In this document: one piece after another, positions 50,301 through 59,013 of the stretch
Layout: each line of letters starts with the position of its first letter
Numbering within the stretch: the stretch's first letter is position 1
Origin: Ecdyonurus torrentis
Taxonomy: Eukaryota; Arthropoda; Insecta; Ephemeroptera; Heptageniidae
NCBI GenBank assembly: GCA_949318235.1
Contig: OX439132.1
Coordinates: forward strand, 43,588,831 to 43,652,830
DNA: 64,000 bases
Reading direction: 5' to 3'
Program-made: the position numbers and the translations under genes
Notes under the pieces: generated by a model
Told to the model about the DNA's origin: nothing
What the model saw: the letters and a program-made list of their open reading frames with translations, nothing else
Database searches by the model: none

Positions 50301-53300
50301 GATCCTACGAGTTTTTCAAAGTCCGAAATATAGCAGAAGTGAGTTGAACCATATTTATCAGTCAAAAACAATAAATCGCTATGATCTTCTAGTTCCTTCT
50401 CACAAACTTTTAAAGGAAATACTTTATCATTTTCATCTATTCCAAATAAGTTGATGCTAATGTTATTTACTCTTTCAAAAGTAGGAATTTCACTCAGCTT
50501 AGTAGGAGCATTTATACACGTAAAATTATATTTGTTTGATAATTTAGAATAATCGTAGCTCTCTGGACGTGATTCTGTGGCTAATTTTGCTAACACTGAA
50601 TACTTGAAGCAATGTGAGTCATTGTTTTGAATATTTACAACTGCATTACGTCTGCGCAAACTTTCAGGCAAAGAAATGTAACCGTTACCTCTAAGGGGAT
50701 TGAATTTATTTAAACGAATTTCTATGCCTTGCACTTTTGAAACAGTCCAACCACTGCCTTTTGCTTGGAACTCACTTAATTCACGCTGCAACTTATCATA
50801 TGTTCTAGCAACATAGTCATTTAAATCACTTTCTCTATAAATTGCAACGTTCATTGTTTTGAAGTTCTTTTCTTGAGTTTCACCACGTAAGTTTTCATGC
50901 TCTACTTCAAACCTCACATTAACTTTCAAACACTGCTTGTTAAGCAATCCTTTCTGTATGATATTCTTTATCGCATCTGACTTTAAATATAAATACTTTA
51001 AAGGATCGTGTTCTCCACTTCTATTTTCAATTTTATATGTGCAAATTCTACTTTGAAATGCTGATTCTAAACTCAATATTTCTCTTGTGTCTAACAGCTT
51101 TTGGAACTCAACATTCACGTCACTTGAATTATTTTTATCACTGGCTTGTAAAGCAACATCTTCTAGAGTCCCTTCTGGCTCCCCCTGGTTACTGACAGCA
51201 TCGGTGTTTTCCTTATTTTGAGATTGTGAAGCTTTTGTACTTGCAGTTGTGGCTGCTACTCCCATCGTCTCCTGACTTACTTGTGGAAATTGGTCGTTTT
51301 GAGTCTCTGCATCATCAATAATACTTTCAGCTTCGGTGGAGGTTGTAGCTACAGGCTCAGCATTTTCGTTAGTTGAACTATTGGCAGTATTAACGTTAAA
51401 AGTTGCTTCTCTAAACGTATTTCTTCCACCTTGTAATTTACAATACTTTGCTGTATGTCTTCTGAGTGCATCAGTTCTACTAAACGTTGCATGACAATTT
51501 TTACATGCTATTTTTTTCGTCTCTGCAGCCTCTGCTTCAGCAATATCATTCTCCTCTCTTCTCACTCTTTTAGCTTGTGTTTCACTGTGATGCTTGCAGC
51601 TAGTAGTTTGATGTCTCTTTCTGTTTCGTAAGTTAGAGAAAAACTCACCACAATGCTCACAGGGAAAAATACTTTTTCCATGCTTGTAGAAACTATGGAG
51701 TTGAACGTCCTTTTTTTCTTTAAAAAATTGTTCGCAGTGATCACACTTGATGCTGGGAGCAACTTGCTTACTGTTCGACATTGTCGAGGCTTCAGATGAA
51801 ACAGAATAAAAGATGAGTCAATATTTCACTACGAAAGTGGAGAGACTATGCTAACTGCACCGCAGCTCAAACACATCTAACGGCCTTTCTTTAATGTTTA
51901 ATGTTATATTCTCGAAATTAAAGGAGTGGGAGGGGGGGGAAGCTTCTGGCGCTTTTTTTTAAATACTATGTATACGTTTTTATTTTCAACTTTACTGGCT
52001 TCTTTAAAATTAAAATTTTAGCAAAATAATCCTTCCGAAATATTAAAAAAAAATTATTTATTTTTATTTTTCTTACTTATAAAGATGTAAGTATTAACGA
52101 AAGGAAATTTATATGTTATAACATAATATTATTTAAAAAGTATATACATTTGCTTGTCTTTATTTAATCTTGTAAATTTATTGCAAGTTTTAATTTATTG
52201 TTTCATTTTTTCCTTCTTTTTATTTCCACTCAAAACTATTTTTTTTCTAGACTTTTAAGAAATAAAATTTATTCATCATTATAGTATATGAAGAGTTTAA
52301 AAAATTCTAGATTTACTTATAATTTTTTTAAATGTACAACTTTTATTATTATAATTTTTTTCAGAGTTATGATTAACATTTTTAACTTCCACGCAAAAAG
52401 AGAACCATGCATGCATTTTTATGTTTCTTTTTATAAAATTGTATACGGCTTTATATAGCACAAACTTAAACAAGTGTAATTTTATTTTACCACGCATGCG
52501 CGGTATAGAAAACTTGTTTGAAAAAAATATGCAAGTTTCTTTTATTTTTCTCAAGTTCTATCTTATAATCTTGCTTCAACTTTTCTCTTTCATACTTAGA
52601 GTTATAAAATATTTCCAACAGTTTTTATTTTTATTTTTACTCTTTAAGAATTTTTCTAAGTCTTGAAGAAAATTTATATTCAAAGTTTTATAAATGTAAC
52701 TCAGAATGTAAAAGATTTTTATTTTACTTCTATTACTCTCAGTTAGAAAAATTATTTTACATAAAATTATATAAATTTGTGCTCATGATAAAATTTTAAT
52801 TTTTTTCTTGAAGTAATATTTTTTAATATATATGAAATGTAAAGTAGAATATATGTTTCTTATTTTACTTAAATTATTTTAACTAGAAAAAATTATACAT
52901 TTACAAAGATAATAAATATAGAAGTAATTTATAGTTTTTGTTCGTTGAAAAATATTTTACAATTTTAAATTTGAAAATATCTAAATCATACTCACTCGAG
53001 AGTCGAACTCGTGTCACCTCAGGAGCACCTCAATTGGGAGAACCTTGATCATCCGCTGCCGCCCTCTTTCTGAACCAGCGGTACATTGCCATCCTGCCCA
53101 TACCTCTGCAGTGAGGGGTACATATGGCAAGGGGTGGGTGGGGCAATTTTTATAAACAGAATATTCTGGTAGGCATCAGTCATACCTACCACCCGATATA
53201 TTTTTTTTTACCGTCCGATACACCTTTGATTAGTTATTGGCTCTCAAAGTTCGACAAAATTGAAGCTGGGTGCCAGGAGATCATAACGTCGAAGAAGTAG

Positions 53301-55273
53301 TAGTCTGTAACAGTGTGGGCGGGTCCCTGCACGTGTGATATGTTTATCTTCTCTCACGAAGGAATGTTTATAATAACTTGTTCATATTTCAAAGATAAAA
53401 TATAAACAGAGGAATGTATATGCAAACAAGAAGAAACATGTGCAAACAAGACGAAAAATATTTATAAAATAAATAATTTATTAAAATTATTTTACAAATT
53501 CGATTTTAGGGGTTTGACATATTTCACAGAAAATCTAAAACCGGATGTTGATAGAGCCTTGAAAATAATCCGGGGATTTTGTAAAAAAAATTGGGCCACT
53601 CCCAAAACTACACTGAAAAAAATTAATTTTTATAGAAATAAGCAAGTTATAAAAAATCTGTCTGATGTACCTTATAGACAAGTCAATCAATGTCACAAAA
53701 CGATCAAAAAAGTACACTGTCAAAACGACACTGAAAAAAAAAATTATTTGGTAATATGCTAAAATTCAAATTTTTTTTCAAATTTTTTCAAGTGCATGTA
53801 CACATAGTGACTTAGGCCATACAGTGCTTCGCACAATGAGCCGCCATTTTGTTTTTTAATGTACTTAACCCCGTGTACGTGCGCTACCAATCAACTATTT
53901 GATACAAGTCTGTCGCCATCTTGTTTGTAACCTTGTACTCGTACGTAATTTTTCATTTGTTTGTCACAAATCGGACGCCATCTTGGTTTTTACCTCGTGT
54001 ACGTACGCTAATACGAACCTGCCACGCCCATATCGCCGCCATCTTGGTTTATTACCTCGTGGACGTACGCGAGAATCAGTCTGCTCCACACAGCTCCACA
54101 CAAAATTGCCGCCATTTTGTTTTTGAACCTCGTGTACGTACGCGAGTATCCACATGCTCCACACAGCTCCACACAGCTCCACACAGGCTCCACACTGCTC
54201 CACACATTCTGGTGCGGCCCTCTATATCTACTAATAATTCATAAATTATTTGAATGAGTAGTAATATTCAACCAACACATTACGTAAAAAATACAATACT
54301 GAAAATCAGAGATATATTTTTTTAAATATTAGTAATGCCATACTATGGTAATCGGGCAGATTGGAACGTTCTTTCTTATTATTTTTTCAGCGTACTTTAC
54401 TCGTAGATTGCATGAAAAAAAAATAATAAAAGTACCAATTAACATACATTTCATCAAAATATGTTCTTTATATTTAAGTGCTTAAGAGATCATATTGAAG
54501 TGCATTCAAAATAATTACATAAATTACATTTTTGACGTATTATGTATAATCCTTGTTACAGGGTCCAAACATTATGCGAGAGGTGACTGCATTCGAGTTA
54601 TGTACTGCTAATCACGATCAGCAAGCACAGGTACTACATAATTTTATATTCCACGAATTACAAAGTATAAATATAATGAGTAAAGTTTCAGACACTTCAA
54701 ATAATTCCTTTCGTATAATTGTAATATTTTCAACCAAAAAAATGTTACTAATGTGATTTCTAAAAGAATTATATTTTTATTTTATTTTGTGTTCTGATTA
54801 TACGATGTTTCCGCAGATTCAGTTGTTCACCATGCAGCTGTCTTTACAACCTATCAAGCTGTCTGCTTCTGGTTTCTTTATCATCAATAATGGATTGATA
54901 TGCTCGGTAAATAATCAATAATATCATTAAATTGTATCTGCAATCTAAAAAAATTAAATACTTAATTAATAATAATAAAACGAAACAATTTTGGCACAGT
55001 GTGCATTGTGTATAGCTAAAAGAAAACAGAAAAAAGGAGTCCATTCAATAAAACAATACTTCTACTATATTCCATACACTATATAACCCTGTATATCCTT
55101 GTTAATTTATTTACTAAATTTATTGAATTTCAATTCTATTTGTGTTCTAATATTTATATTTTAGTCTCCGATATGTCTTCGTGTTACTTTTTTATTATGG
55201 TTATAAAGTAATGATAAAATTTGAGTCAGAAAAAGTCAATTACATCATTGCGTGTAATATACAGTGTTTTATA

Positions 55274-55346
<73 letters not shown>

Positions 55347-56206
55347 AGGTCTGTGACCAATAATGATTGGAATCGTCATATCATGTGATATTAATCAGGG
55401 AAGTAAATTAATGTTTGTTTTTTATATATATAAAAAGCTATGGTCAATCAAATATAATCAAATGACGTCACTTTAGGCTTTTATAAATATTTTTGATGTT
55501 GTCTGTGTGAGACTATCTATAAAATATAAATAAAATATATTGATCACAGAATAAAATAACACTTTTAAATTTTATTTTAATGTTTATTCTAAGTAATCAT
55601 ACAATTTATTTTAAATGATTTTTGTTTATCATTTTAATCTTTCAGTTCCTTTATTATTTACTAATTTTTTGTTAGGGTCCAATATTAAACTAAGTTATTT
55701 GCCTCTTAAATATAAATATGAAATAAAATACCCTCAAATAATAAAAAATAATTTAATGATAATAATAAAATATGTTAAAAGTGATTCCTCCTGACTGGGA
55801 CTCGAACCCAGATCTTTGGCTTCCCGATTAACGAGGAATCCCTTTAAACATATTTACTGCTCTATATAAACATGGTGTAACAAAAAAAAAACTACTTTTC
55901 AATACTTCCTATGTAAAAACAGTCACTAAATTACAAACTCACAATATTAAAATATCTTGTTATTAGAAGGCCAAAAAAGGTATAAACCCAAAAAATGGTC
56001 TTTCTGTGGTTTACACCTATAATGAGGAAGACTATTATTTTTAATTAATTGTTGAAAGTTTCAAAATGACGTCACAGGCTACAACCTTTCCTATGCTCAC
56101 ATGTATAAGTTGCAGCCTGTGACGTCATTTCGTGAATTTCAAAAATTAATTAATAATACTTAATGAACTCAAAAATAAGAAATTCACATATGTATCGATT
56201 CAGGAT

Positions 56207-56274
<68 letters not shown>

Positions 56275-57638
56275 GAATGTGAAATAAAATTAACGCCTAA
56301 AATTTTGTCGTCTTCCTCATTATTTAATTTTTAAACAAAAAAATAGATTTACAAACTTTACTGTGATTTTTAATGAAAATTAAAAATATTACACTCTTTA
56401 TTTATTTATATTGTTATACGCTATAATACATAACGCTTTCATTGATCAATGCATTAACTTAATGATCAGATATGTAGAATAAATAAATAAACAAACAAGT
56501 AAATTTATTGATCAGAAGATTACATAATATAGTAATATAGACCTTCTCTACTATATCTTGTCTAGAATTTTTATCAAATTCAATTTATCTAACTTAAATA
56601 GATAATTAGCTCCCAATTTCAAAATGAGAACTAATTGTACAAAAATAATTGCACTGACAACACAAATATGCAAAACTCTAAAAAAAATTTTAAATAATAA
56701 TAATAATAAAACAATTTAGCCCCACTTAAGTTTATTAAGAGTCCGGTACACTCTGGAAAAACACCGTGATCGAAGTCACGTGACCAGTGATTCAAGTGAC
56801 TGAAGTTCTTACAGGATATTTCTATGATAGTAGCAAACAAAAATACCAACATGTATTAGAAGTAAAACTATTTTGATGATAAAGGTAGATAGTAGCTTCC
56901 TGTCTACAAAAATAAAATAAAGCCCGAGGCAATGTGATTCAGTACTGCATAATTCTAAGGCGTAAGTAAAATAAAATGCAAAACTTAATTTCGTATTTAT
57001 CAAATTTCTCACTTATTACTTATCAATTTGGAATTTGAATCACACCATCAAATAGAACAAAAAATTAAGCGCGCATTGGTAGCTTTAAATGTTTTATATT
57101 ATTAACTGACGCATTTTAATAACCAAAAAACGTTATATCTGAAGTATTTTTTGCGATAGAAAAAATTTGCACTTCCAATGCGCAGACATTGTAAAAAGCT
57201 ATTAGTGTTCCAAAAATAAAACTTTAGAAACATTTTTTAGAGAAATAATCGCGAAAATACGATTTACATGTGTTTATATGGATGTATGAAAAGTTGCCTA
57301 TCTACTATCTACTAGTGCACCGGACTCTTAAACGTGAAAACGTAGTTTATAAAGAAATTTGTAGGAAAAAAAATTGAAAAAAAAAAAAAAAAGTATTTTG
57401 CAACATACCAAAATTTTGCTTATAAAAATTTATTTTCATAGCTTCTATGTTTTAATTCGTATTGATTTCTTCTTCTTCTCTTTCAAAATTTATGTTAATT
57501 ATAGCACTTAATTTTTTTTTTTACTTGCAGTTGATGGGAGCTCTCGCCACTTACATTGTAATGCTTGTCCAGTTTAAACCCTACATCTCTCTGCAGCTCG
57601 GCAACTTCACCCTTCCCTCCATCATAGGTCCATCATGA
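41379..57638 (+). CDS. GR-C: gustatory receptor, complete, 406 residues, split by a Polinton
   Basis: Exons 41379-42332, 54562-54630, 54817-54906 and 57531-57638; all phase 0. Intron 1 is 12.2 kb because an 11.8-kb Polinton starts 85 bases after the donor. The coding exons show no stop or frameshift. Array motifs: FPLKHVLKQDGREIKHSW, LEEYHQVIGTSVIQ, FANIWKELPMNVFVIVCRYL, LRLQYTALVNILSLVEECFG. The C-terminal exons give IQLFTMQLSLQPIKLSASGF and TYIVMLVQF (the GR signature with Val before Gln). The exon 1 donor is GTTTGT, weaker than the GTAAGT/GTACGT of its neighbours. Ligand and expression are unknown. Splicing across the element is inferred from intact exons, not proven. Confidence 0.85.
42412..42417. 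repeat. Target-site duplication, left copy (AATAAT)
   Basis: Six bases directly before the AG start of the element, identical to 54233-54238. Confidence 0.9.
42418..42900 (+). repeat. Left terminal inverted repeat with internal repeat array
   Basis: The first 80 bases contain about six GTGTGGAGC-type units. After that a unit of about 64 bases recurs, each with a CGTACGTACACGAGGT block followed by AAAACCAAGATGGC (starts near 42509, 42580, 42644, 42706, 42769 and 42829). Strong identity to the right terminus ends near 42680; beyond that only the repeat units correspond. Confidence 0.88.
43204..43661 (+). CDS. Small spliced Polinton protein, possible OB-fold
   Basis: Exon 1 is 43204-43212 (ATG TCT TTC) and exon 2 is 43326-43661. 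Donor GTAAGT and acceptor TTTTTTTCTATAG are strong, and the join is in frame, giving 114 residues (MSFVKEAKLLQ...). The pattern is short alternating strands (a TAGKSYLIDSIEKI stretch, FIRVFLPSRIP, MVLVYNGMVG, VEFS) with a CPEC pair. It resembles small OB-fold single-strand DNA binding proteins, which would fit replication beside the polymerase. That is inference; I recognise no named family. TGCTCCACACAAGACTCCAC lies just before the start, as at the BIR gene. Confidence 0.6.
44063..44800 (-). CDS. BIR-domain protein with exonuclease-like N-terminal half
   Basis: 245 residues from the ATG at 44800, which has a strong context (CCACCATGGC) and a TTTTATAAG box about 65 bases upstream. Residues 168-231 form a complete BIR domain: RAETFKDWP, AAGFF, CIYC (Cys204, Cys207), Trp214, DNP, His224 and Cys231, the four zinc ligands of inhibitor-of-apoptosis proteins. 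BIRs bind caspases or other apoptosis proteins. Residues 25-153 resemble a degenerate DnaQ/Maelstrom-type RNase H fold: EIAVVDVSTF, then ALYCHGQKDYDML and CPHANAYRLAHW; this is a weaker inference. There is no RING finger. It is probably a host-derived or viral cell-death suppressor carried as cargo. Confidence 0.8.
   Translation of the reverse strand: MASAVVKVLFSSEETPYFGTHNEVIKEIAVVDVSTFASQQWRFANPTSEYKYLDYTRFIQDPYYSGDVAYEQVGAVLKKATESYKALYCHGQKDYDMLKKLLKRSTIFDLLEVHQVKLKDLPTNVGTECLYHLHRDEACVCPHANAYRLAHWCLNNKSKINVLNHDVRAETFKDWPADSVHIYDLVAAGFFHKPTEDFPEMTECIYCGLQVCNWAQLDNPLDKHRKLNKYCVMFNYTPSFTGIDF
45120..45389 (-). CDS. Putative PPP1R15/GADD34-like eIF2-alpha phosphatase regulator
   Basis: 89 residues from the ATG at 45389, or 65 from the in-frame ATG at 45317. 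Residues 37-42 read KKKVSF, an RVxF-type docking motif for protein phosphatase 1. Thirty residues later comes LDALRFQHRI (69-78), matching the RFxxRI motif at the end of the conserved region in GADD34, CReP, herpesvirus ICP34.5 and African swine fever virus DP71L. Spacing and order agree, and the small size is like DP71L. Such proteins recruit PP1 to dephosphorylate eIF2-alpha and keep translation on during stress. The usual Trp between the motifs is missing (Phe/Tyr instead). The call rests on two short motifs. Confidence 0.5.
   Translation of the reverse strand: MHINKPRGIFYKYNQNISQTRRLDMEAHAQKEITFTKKKVSFGNIKIMILEDNEDVLQYRKTDFYKTYLDALRFQHRIKMCNILLSKNS
45815..46268. repeat. 11-bp minisatellite AACGGGTATAG in the Polinton
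   Basis: About 41 units of AACGGGT plus four variable bases (ATAG, GTAA, ATTG, ACAG, AACA), with higher-order repetition of about 120 bases. It fills the space between a minus-strand gene start (45389) and a plus-strand gene start (46291). It is open in several minus-strand frames (TRSIPVLYPF repeats), which I do not regard as coding. Confidence 0.92.
46291..47052 (+). pseudogene. Polinton-associated gene of unknown function, broken by one TGA
   Basis: A 254-codon frame with a single in-frame TGA at 46627-46629 (codon 113); the frame continues without shift on both sides. The first part is basic and helical (MKRFTSESDLIIQNI...), then VYFDTVYGMRYIEGTWYLG, stop, TPIQFTENSLVV, GSVGLFELLFMKLPKKGLYS, YRNIILKTNAHKQGY and NELVNSLRILLTSKS. 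From memory this is the family called DUF8207, often met in arthropod Polinton-like elements; the function is unknown. The TGA sits between Gly and Thr-Pro where the family reads through. It may be a real nonsense mutation, readthrough or a base error. Confidence 0.65.
47636..51781 (-). CDS. polB: Polinton protein-primed DNA polymerase B, 1381 residues
   Basis: Intact frame from ATG 51781. Residues about 14-105 hold three C2H2 zinc fingers (CDHCEQFF..., CEHCGEFF..., CKNCHATF...). A further Cys/His cluster (CICKRCFRFYY...) is near 500. The exonuclease domain shows YADFESLL (about 564, Exo I), SNYDSHF (about 722, Exo II) and LRTDVLILADVFE (Exo III). An endonuclease VII-like CYLC..RDHDHITGAYRGACH segment lies near 675-705. 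Polymerase motifs: GDSNNLYG (A, about 965), KLMNNAVFGKTM (B, about 1113) and YGDTDAW (C, about 1210). This is the DNA_pol_B_2 type of Polintons and adintoviruses, which copies the element from a terminal protein. The catalytic Asp residues are all present, so the enzyme may still be active. Confidence 0.93.
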   Translation of the reverse strand: MSNSKQVAPSIKCDHCEQFFKEKKDVQLHSFYKHGKSIFPCEHCGEFFSNLRNRKRHQTTSCKHHSETQAKRVRREENDIAEAEAAETKKIACKNCHATFSRTDALRRHTAKYCKLQGGRNTFREATFNVNTANSSTNENAEPVATTSTEAESIIDDAETQNDQFPQVSQETMGVAATTASTKASQSQNKENTDAVSNQGEPEGTLEDVALQASDKNNSSDVNVEFQKLLDTREILSLESAFQSRICTYKIENRSGEHDPLKYLYLKSDAIKNIIQKGLLNKQCLKVNVRFEVEHENLRGETQEKNFKTMNVAIYRESDLNDYVARTYDKLQRELSEFQAKGSGWTVSKVQGIEIRLNKFNPLRGNGYISLPESLRRRNAVVNIQNNDSHCFKYSVLAKLATESRPESYDYSKLSNKYNFTCINAPTKLSEIPTFERVNNISINLFGIDENDKVFPLKVCEKELEDHSDLLFLTDKYGSTHFCYISDFEKLVGSQLSKRRHRICICKRCFRFYYKDKNGEENLKNHKELCNKRKVARILMPDQEHSEIKFKNVEHSLRLPIVLYADFESLLKKVDNCMPNPNQSSTTSTQVHELMSYCVYIKTYGLNEAEKKCLPKEPFTYRKMSEGDDIGAHFVKYIQKIANIVKEIYAKQDPMNPLTEVEKSSYAAAKACYLCNNVFTSCNYKVRDHDHITGAYRGACHRICNLNNRKPRVLPIFFHGLSNYDSHFIVKKLNAVPGDVEVIPNTEEKYISFTKKIGNIKCRFLDSLRFMSSGLSTLANNLPRDAFLETAKHSNVSKEQLQLLLRKGVYCYDYTDSLDKLKETSLPAKEKFRSLITESEISDEDYLHAQSVWDQFEIKTLGEYSDLYLRTDVLILADVFEHFRDLCLKNYELDPCYYFTAPGLAWDAALKKTKVTLELLQDYDMLLMFEEGIRGGFTTCVTRHAVANNPYLENFDPSKPTQYIFYGDSNNLYGGAMITHLPYGGFEWTDVDSIKPINDIKDDADEGYIFEVDVAYPDHLHDVHSDLPFLPHKSVPAGSKYPKLVSTLHKKEKYVAHYRFLKQAIAHGLVITNIHRAIKFKQSAWLASYINLNTKLRQAALNQFERDFFKLMNNAVFGKTMEQVRNRMNIRLVTTEALLQKLINKCNFLDRTIFAENVVAVHLAKESIVMNKPVYIGQAILDVSKVTMYEFYYDVLKARYGEKLTLLYGDTDAWIYMVETADIYKDCLEMKQHFDFSGYPKTHMCYSLENMKVLCKFKDETNSKPISQFCGLRPKMYFIEFDGQNVKKIKGVKSYAVKNKISIADYLKCLHTKASSLVSYRNIMSKKHNVFTFDCTKVALSFHDDKRVILGDGINTLPYGHKSVRELHVDMNVQMDVDMNV
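51782..53834. other. AT-rich right part of the Polinton without a clear gene
   Basis: No protein family is visible. A GC-richer patch at about 52985-53345 starts with GAGAGTCGAACTCGTGTCAC, whose reverse (GAGTTCGACTC) is like a tRNA B box, and may be a tRNA-derived insertion. A short frame at 53514-53762 shows no domain. This is where missing Polinton genes could have been lost. Confidence 0.4.
53835..54232 (-). repeat. Right terminal inverted repeat with internal array
   Basis: Reverse complement of the left terminus: near identical over about 53970-54232, with five GCCATnTTG-containing units (near 53840, 53912, 53977, 54037 and 54107). The inner two units differ from the left ones, so left and right arrays have evolved separately in copy number. 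Confidence 0.88.
54233..54238. repeat. Target-site duplication, right copy (AATAAT)
   Basis: Six bases directly after the CT end of the element, identical to 42412-42417. Confidence 0.9.
55276..55344. repeat. (AT)n microsatellite
   Basis: About 34 AT units in GR-C intron 3. Confidence 0.95.
55750..56035 (-). mobile_element. Second tRNA-like element, reduced core
   Basis: On the minus strand GGATTCCTCGTTAATCGGGA is followed by a T arm CTGGG-TTCGAGT-CCCAG and GAGGAATCAC. The A-box region is missing. The flank TATTTACTGCTCTATATAAA and CATGGTGTAAC matches the arm of 6663-6895 (TACTGCTTATATAACACGG). Within GR-C intron 3. Confidence 0.6.
56038..56271. mobile_element. TGACGTCA palindrome element with (CT)n tract
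   Basis: GAAAGTTTCAAAATGACGTC, ACAGGCTACAACC is mirrored by GTTGCAGCCTGTGACGTCAT and TTCGTGAATTTC. AACTCAAAAATAAGAAATTC and a CT tract (56212-56271) follow, the same order of blocks as at 60140-60250 and 62207-62420. Confidence 0.65.
56272..57530. other. Rest of GR-C intron 3
   Basis: AT-rich. GAGTCCGGTACACTCTGG near 56740 and CTAGTGCACCGGACTCTTAA near 57311 are inverted and may mark the ends of a MITE of about 600 bases; the arms are short. No gene is seen. Confidence 0.4.
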
Positions 57639-58522
57639 CCTGATCCCTAATGTTGTCAGTTTAAAAATAAATAATAAAAACTTAATCAATTCTTTTCTGT
57701 TTTATTATTGTTCTTTTAATAAAAATTGTTAGCATTTACGTGGTTAGTATCACGTTCTCTGTCAATAAAAAAAGTTGGTTAATGAAATTTAAATAAATAT
57801 TCGATTTATTTCAATAATTACAGAGATAAAAATTAAAATTAATTATTTAAATTAATATTAATGCTTTTAAAAAAGATTTAAGGCCCGCAAAGCCATATTA
57901 TTTTATTTAATATTAAGTTAATTTAATCAAATAAGCCGCTATGATTGGCTGAGAATCGACTCTCAGTGGCTTATTTTCTAAAATTAATTTAATATTAAAT
58001 AAAATAAGACGGCTGCGCGGGCTTTTATAATGAAAGCTAATCGGGCAATGAATCACACTTAAAAAAGAATGAAATTTAAGTAAACATGCCATTATTTGGC
58101 AGTTTAAAAAACACTTTTACCAACAAAAAATCATAAGATAATAGAAAGGCAATGTAGAAAATATAATTCCATATCTAAATTTAACCAAAAATATATTTAC
58201 TGCAAATTCAAAATATTAAACAGTGCTTGTAAAAATTTATAATATCTGTAACTTGCTTTAATATGACAGTAACTTCATCAATTTCGGCCTTGTTATTGAA
58301 TTATATAACAAAATTCTTCGCTATAGTATGTATAATAATAAATATTGCTTACGTGAATATAAACATAATAAGGATGATTATACGGCAAAACATTGCTACA
58401 GTTTTTGGTTCTTATCGGACGAGTGTTCTTTTTTTATATTTACGAGGTTTTGCGTCTGAGCTTAGGTGCATCTTAATAACAATATTAATGAATTTTATTG
58501 GACAAAATCCGGTTTCACTTCA
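57639..58522. mobile_element. Intergenic GR-C/GR-D with a palindromic MITE
   Basis: At about 57880-58024, AAGGCCCGCAAAGCC, then TATTTTATTTAATATTAA, is mirrored by TTAATATTAAATAAAATAAG and CGGCTGCGCGGGCTTTT, with AGCCGCTATGATTGGCTGAG in the centre. An AATAAA signal for GR-C lies at about 57667. The short plus-strand frame 58263-58550 runs into the next MITE and is not supported. Confidence 0.65.
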
Positions 58523-58679
58523 GGTGAGATACTGGTCCACGCGCGCTTAAAACAAGCGAAATGTGACGTCATTGCCCGCTCGTGCCATTTTGTGAATGGA
58601 AAATAAATTAGAAATCAATGACTCCGGGTTTTTTATGATATTACACAACTTTTTTGCTCAAGGTGTTCTACGCCTTTAA
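58523..58679. mobile_element. MITE family 1, right half only
   Basis: From CAGGTGAGATACTGGTCCAC through TTTTGTGAATGGAAAATAAA to CAAGGTGTTCTACGCCTTTAA; the left half is missing. Confidence 0.75.
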
Positions 58680-58744
58680 TAAACCCCACCACGGTTATCC
58701 GTTAGTCTTCAAAACTAGCATTAAGGTTTAACCTCAATTATCGA

Positions 58745-58850
58745 ATCTTGAAAACCTAAATCAATACAGATAATGACTAGACCAACGCTTATGTAATAAC
58801 CTTAATGTTATACTATGAACTGCCTGGGTCAATAAAATACTTCATTTCTT
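58745..58850 (+). mobile_element. Retroelement 3' tail
   Basis: AGACCAACGCTTATGTAATA, then ACTATGAACTGCCTGGGTCA and ATAAAATACTTCATTTCTTA; the same family as 32935-33010 (reverse) and the fragment near 10150. Just upstream of GR-D. Confidence 0.55.
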
Positions 58851-59013
58851 ATGATGATTACTTTTGAAACGCATTATAATTTTCGTATAATTTGTTTTTA
58901 ATTGATAACACTACGAAGAAGTTGAACCAAAGTGAACAGACTGCACAAGATTATTTTTCCTTTTCTCTCTCTGATAACAAAAATCTCACAGAAAACAAAG
59001 TCACAGTTTAACG

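Larger units (their letters stand above)
42418..54232. mobile_element. Polinton/Maverick-type element, 11.8 kb, reduced
   Basis: The ends AGTAGATATAGAGGGCCGCA and TGCGGCCCTCTATATCTACT are exact inverted copies, begin AG and end CT, and are flanked by a 6-bp duplication. These are the known Polinton hallmarks, left by a retroviral-type integrase. The inverted termini are nearly identical for about 260 bases. Gene order: OB-like gene (+), BIR protein (-), PPP1R15-like (-), minisatellite, unknown-function gene (+, broken), polymerase B (-). I find no integrase, A32-type ATPase, adenain-like protease or major/minor capsid gene in the remaining space, so it could not package or integrate alone. 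The polymerase frame is intact. Confidence 0.92.

Noticed and set aside
53514..53762. 82-residue plus-strand frame near the right Polinton end
   Set aside because: Low-complexity lysine-rich reading, no domain, and no promoter or splice support.
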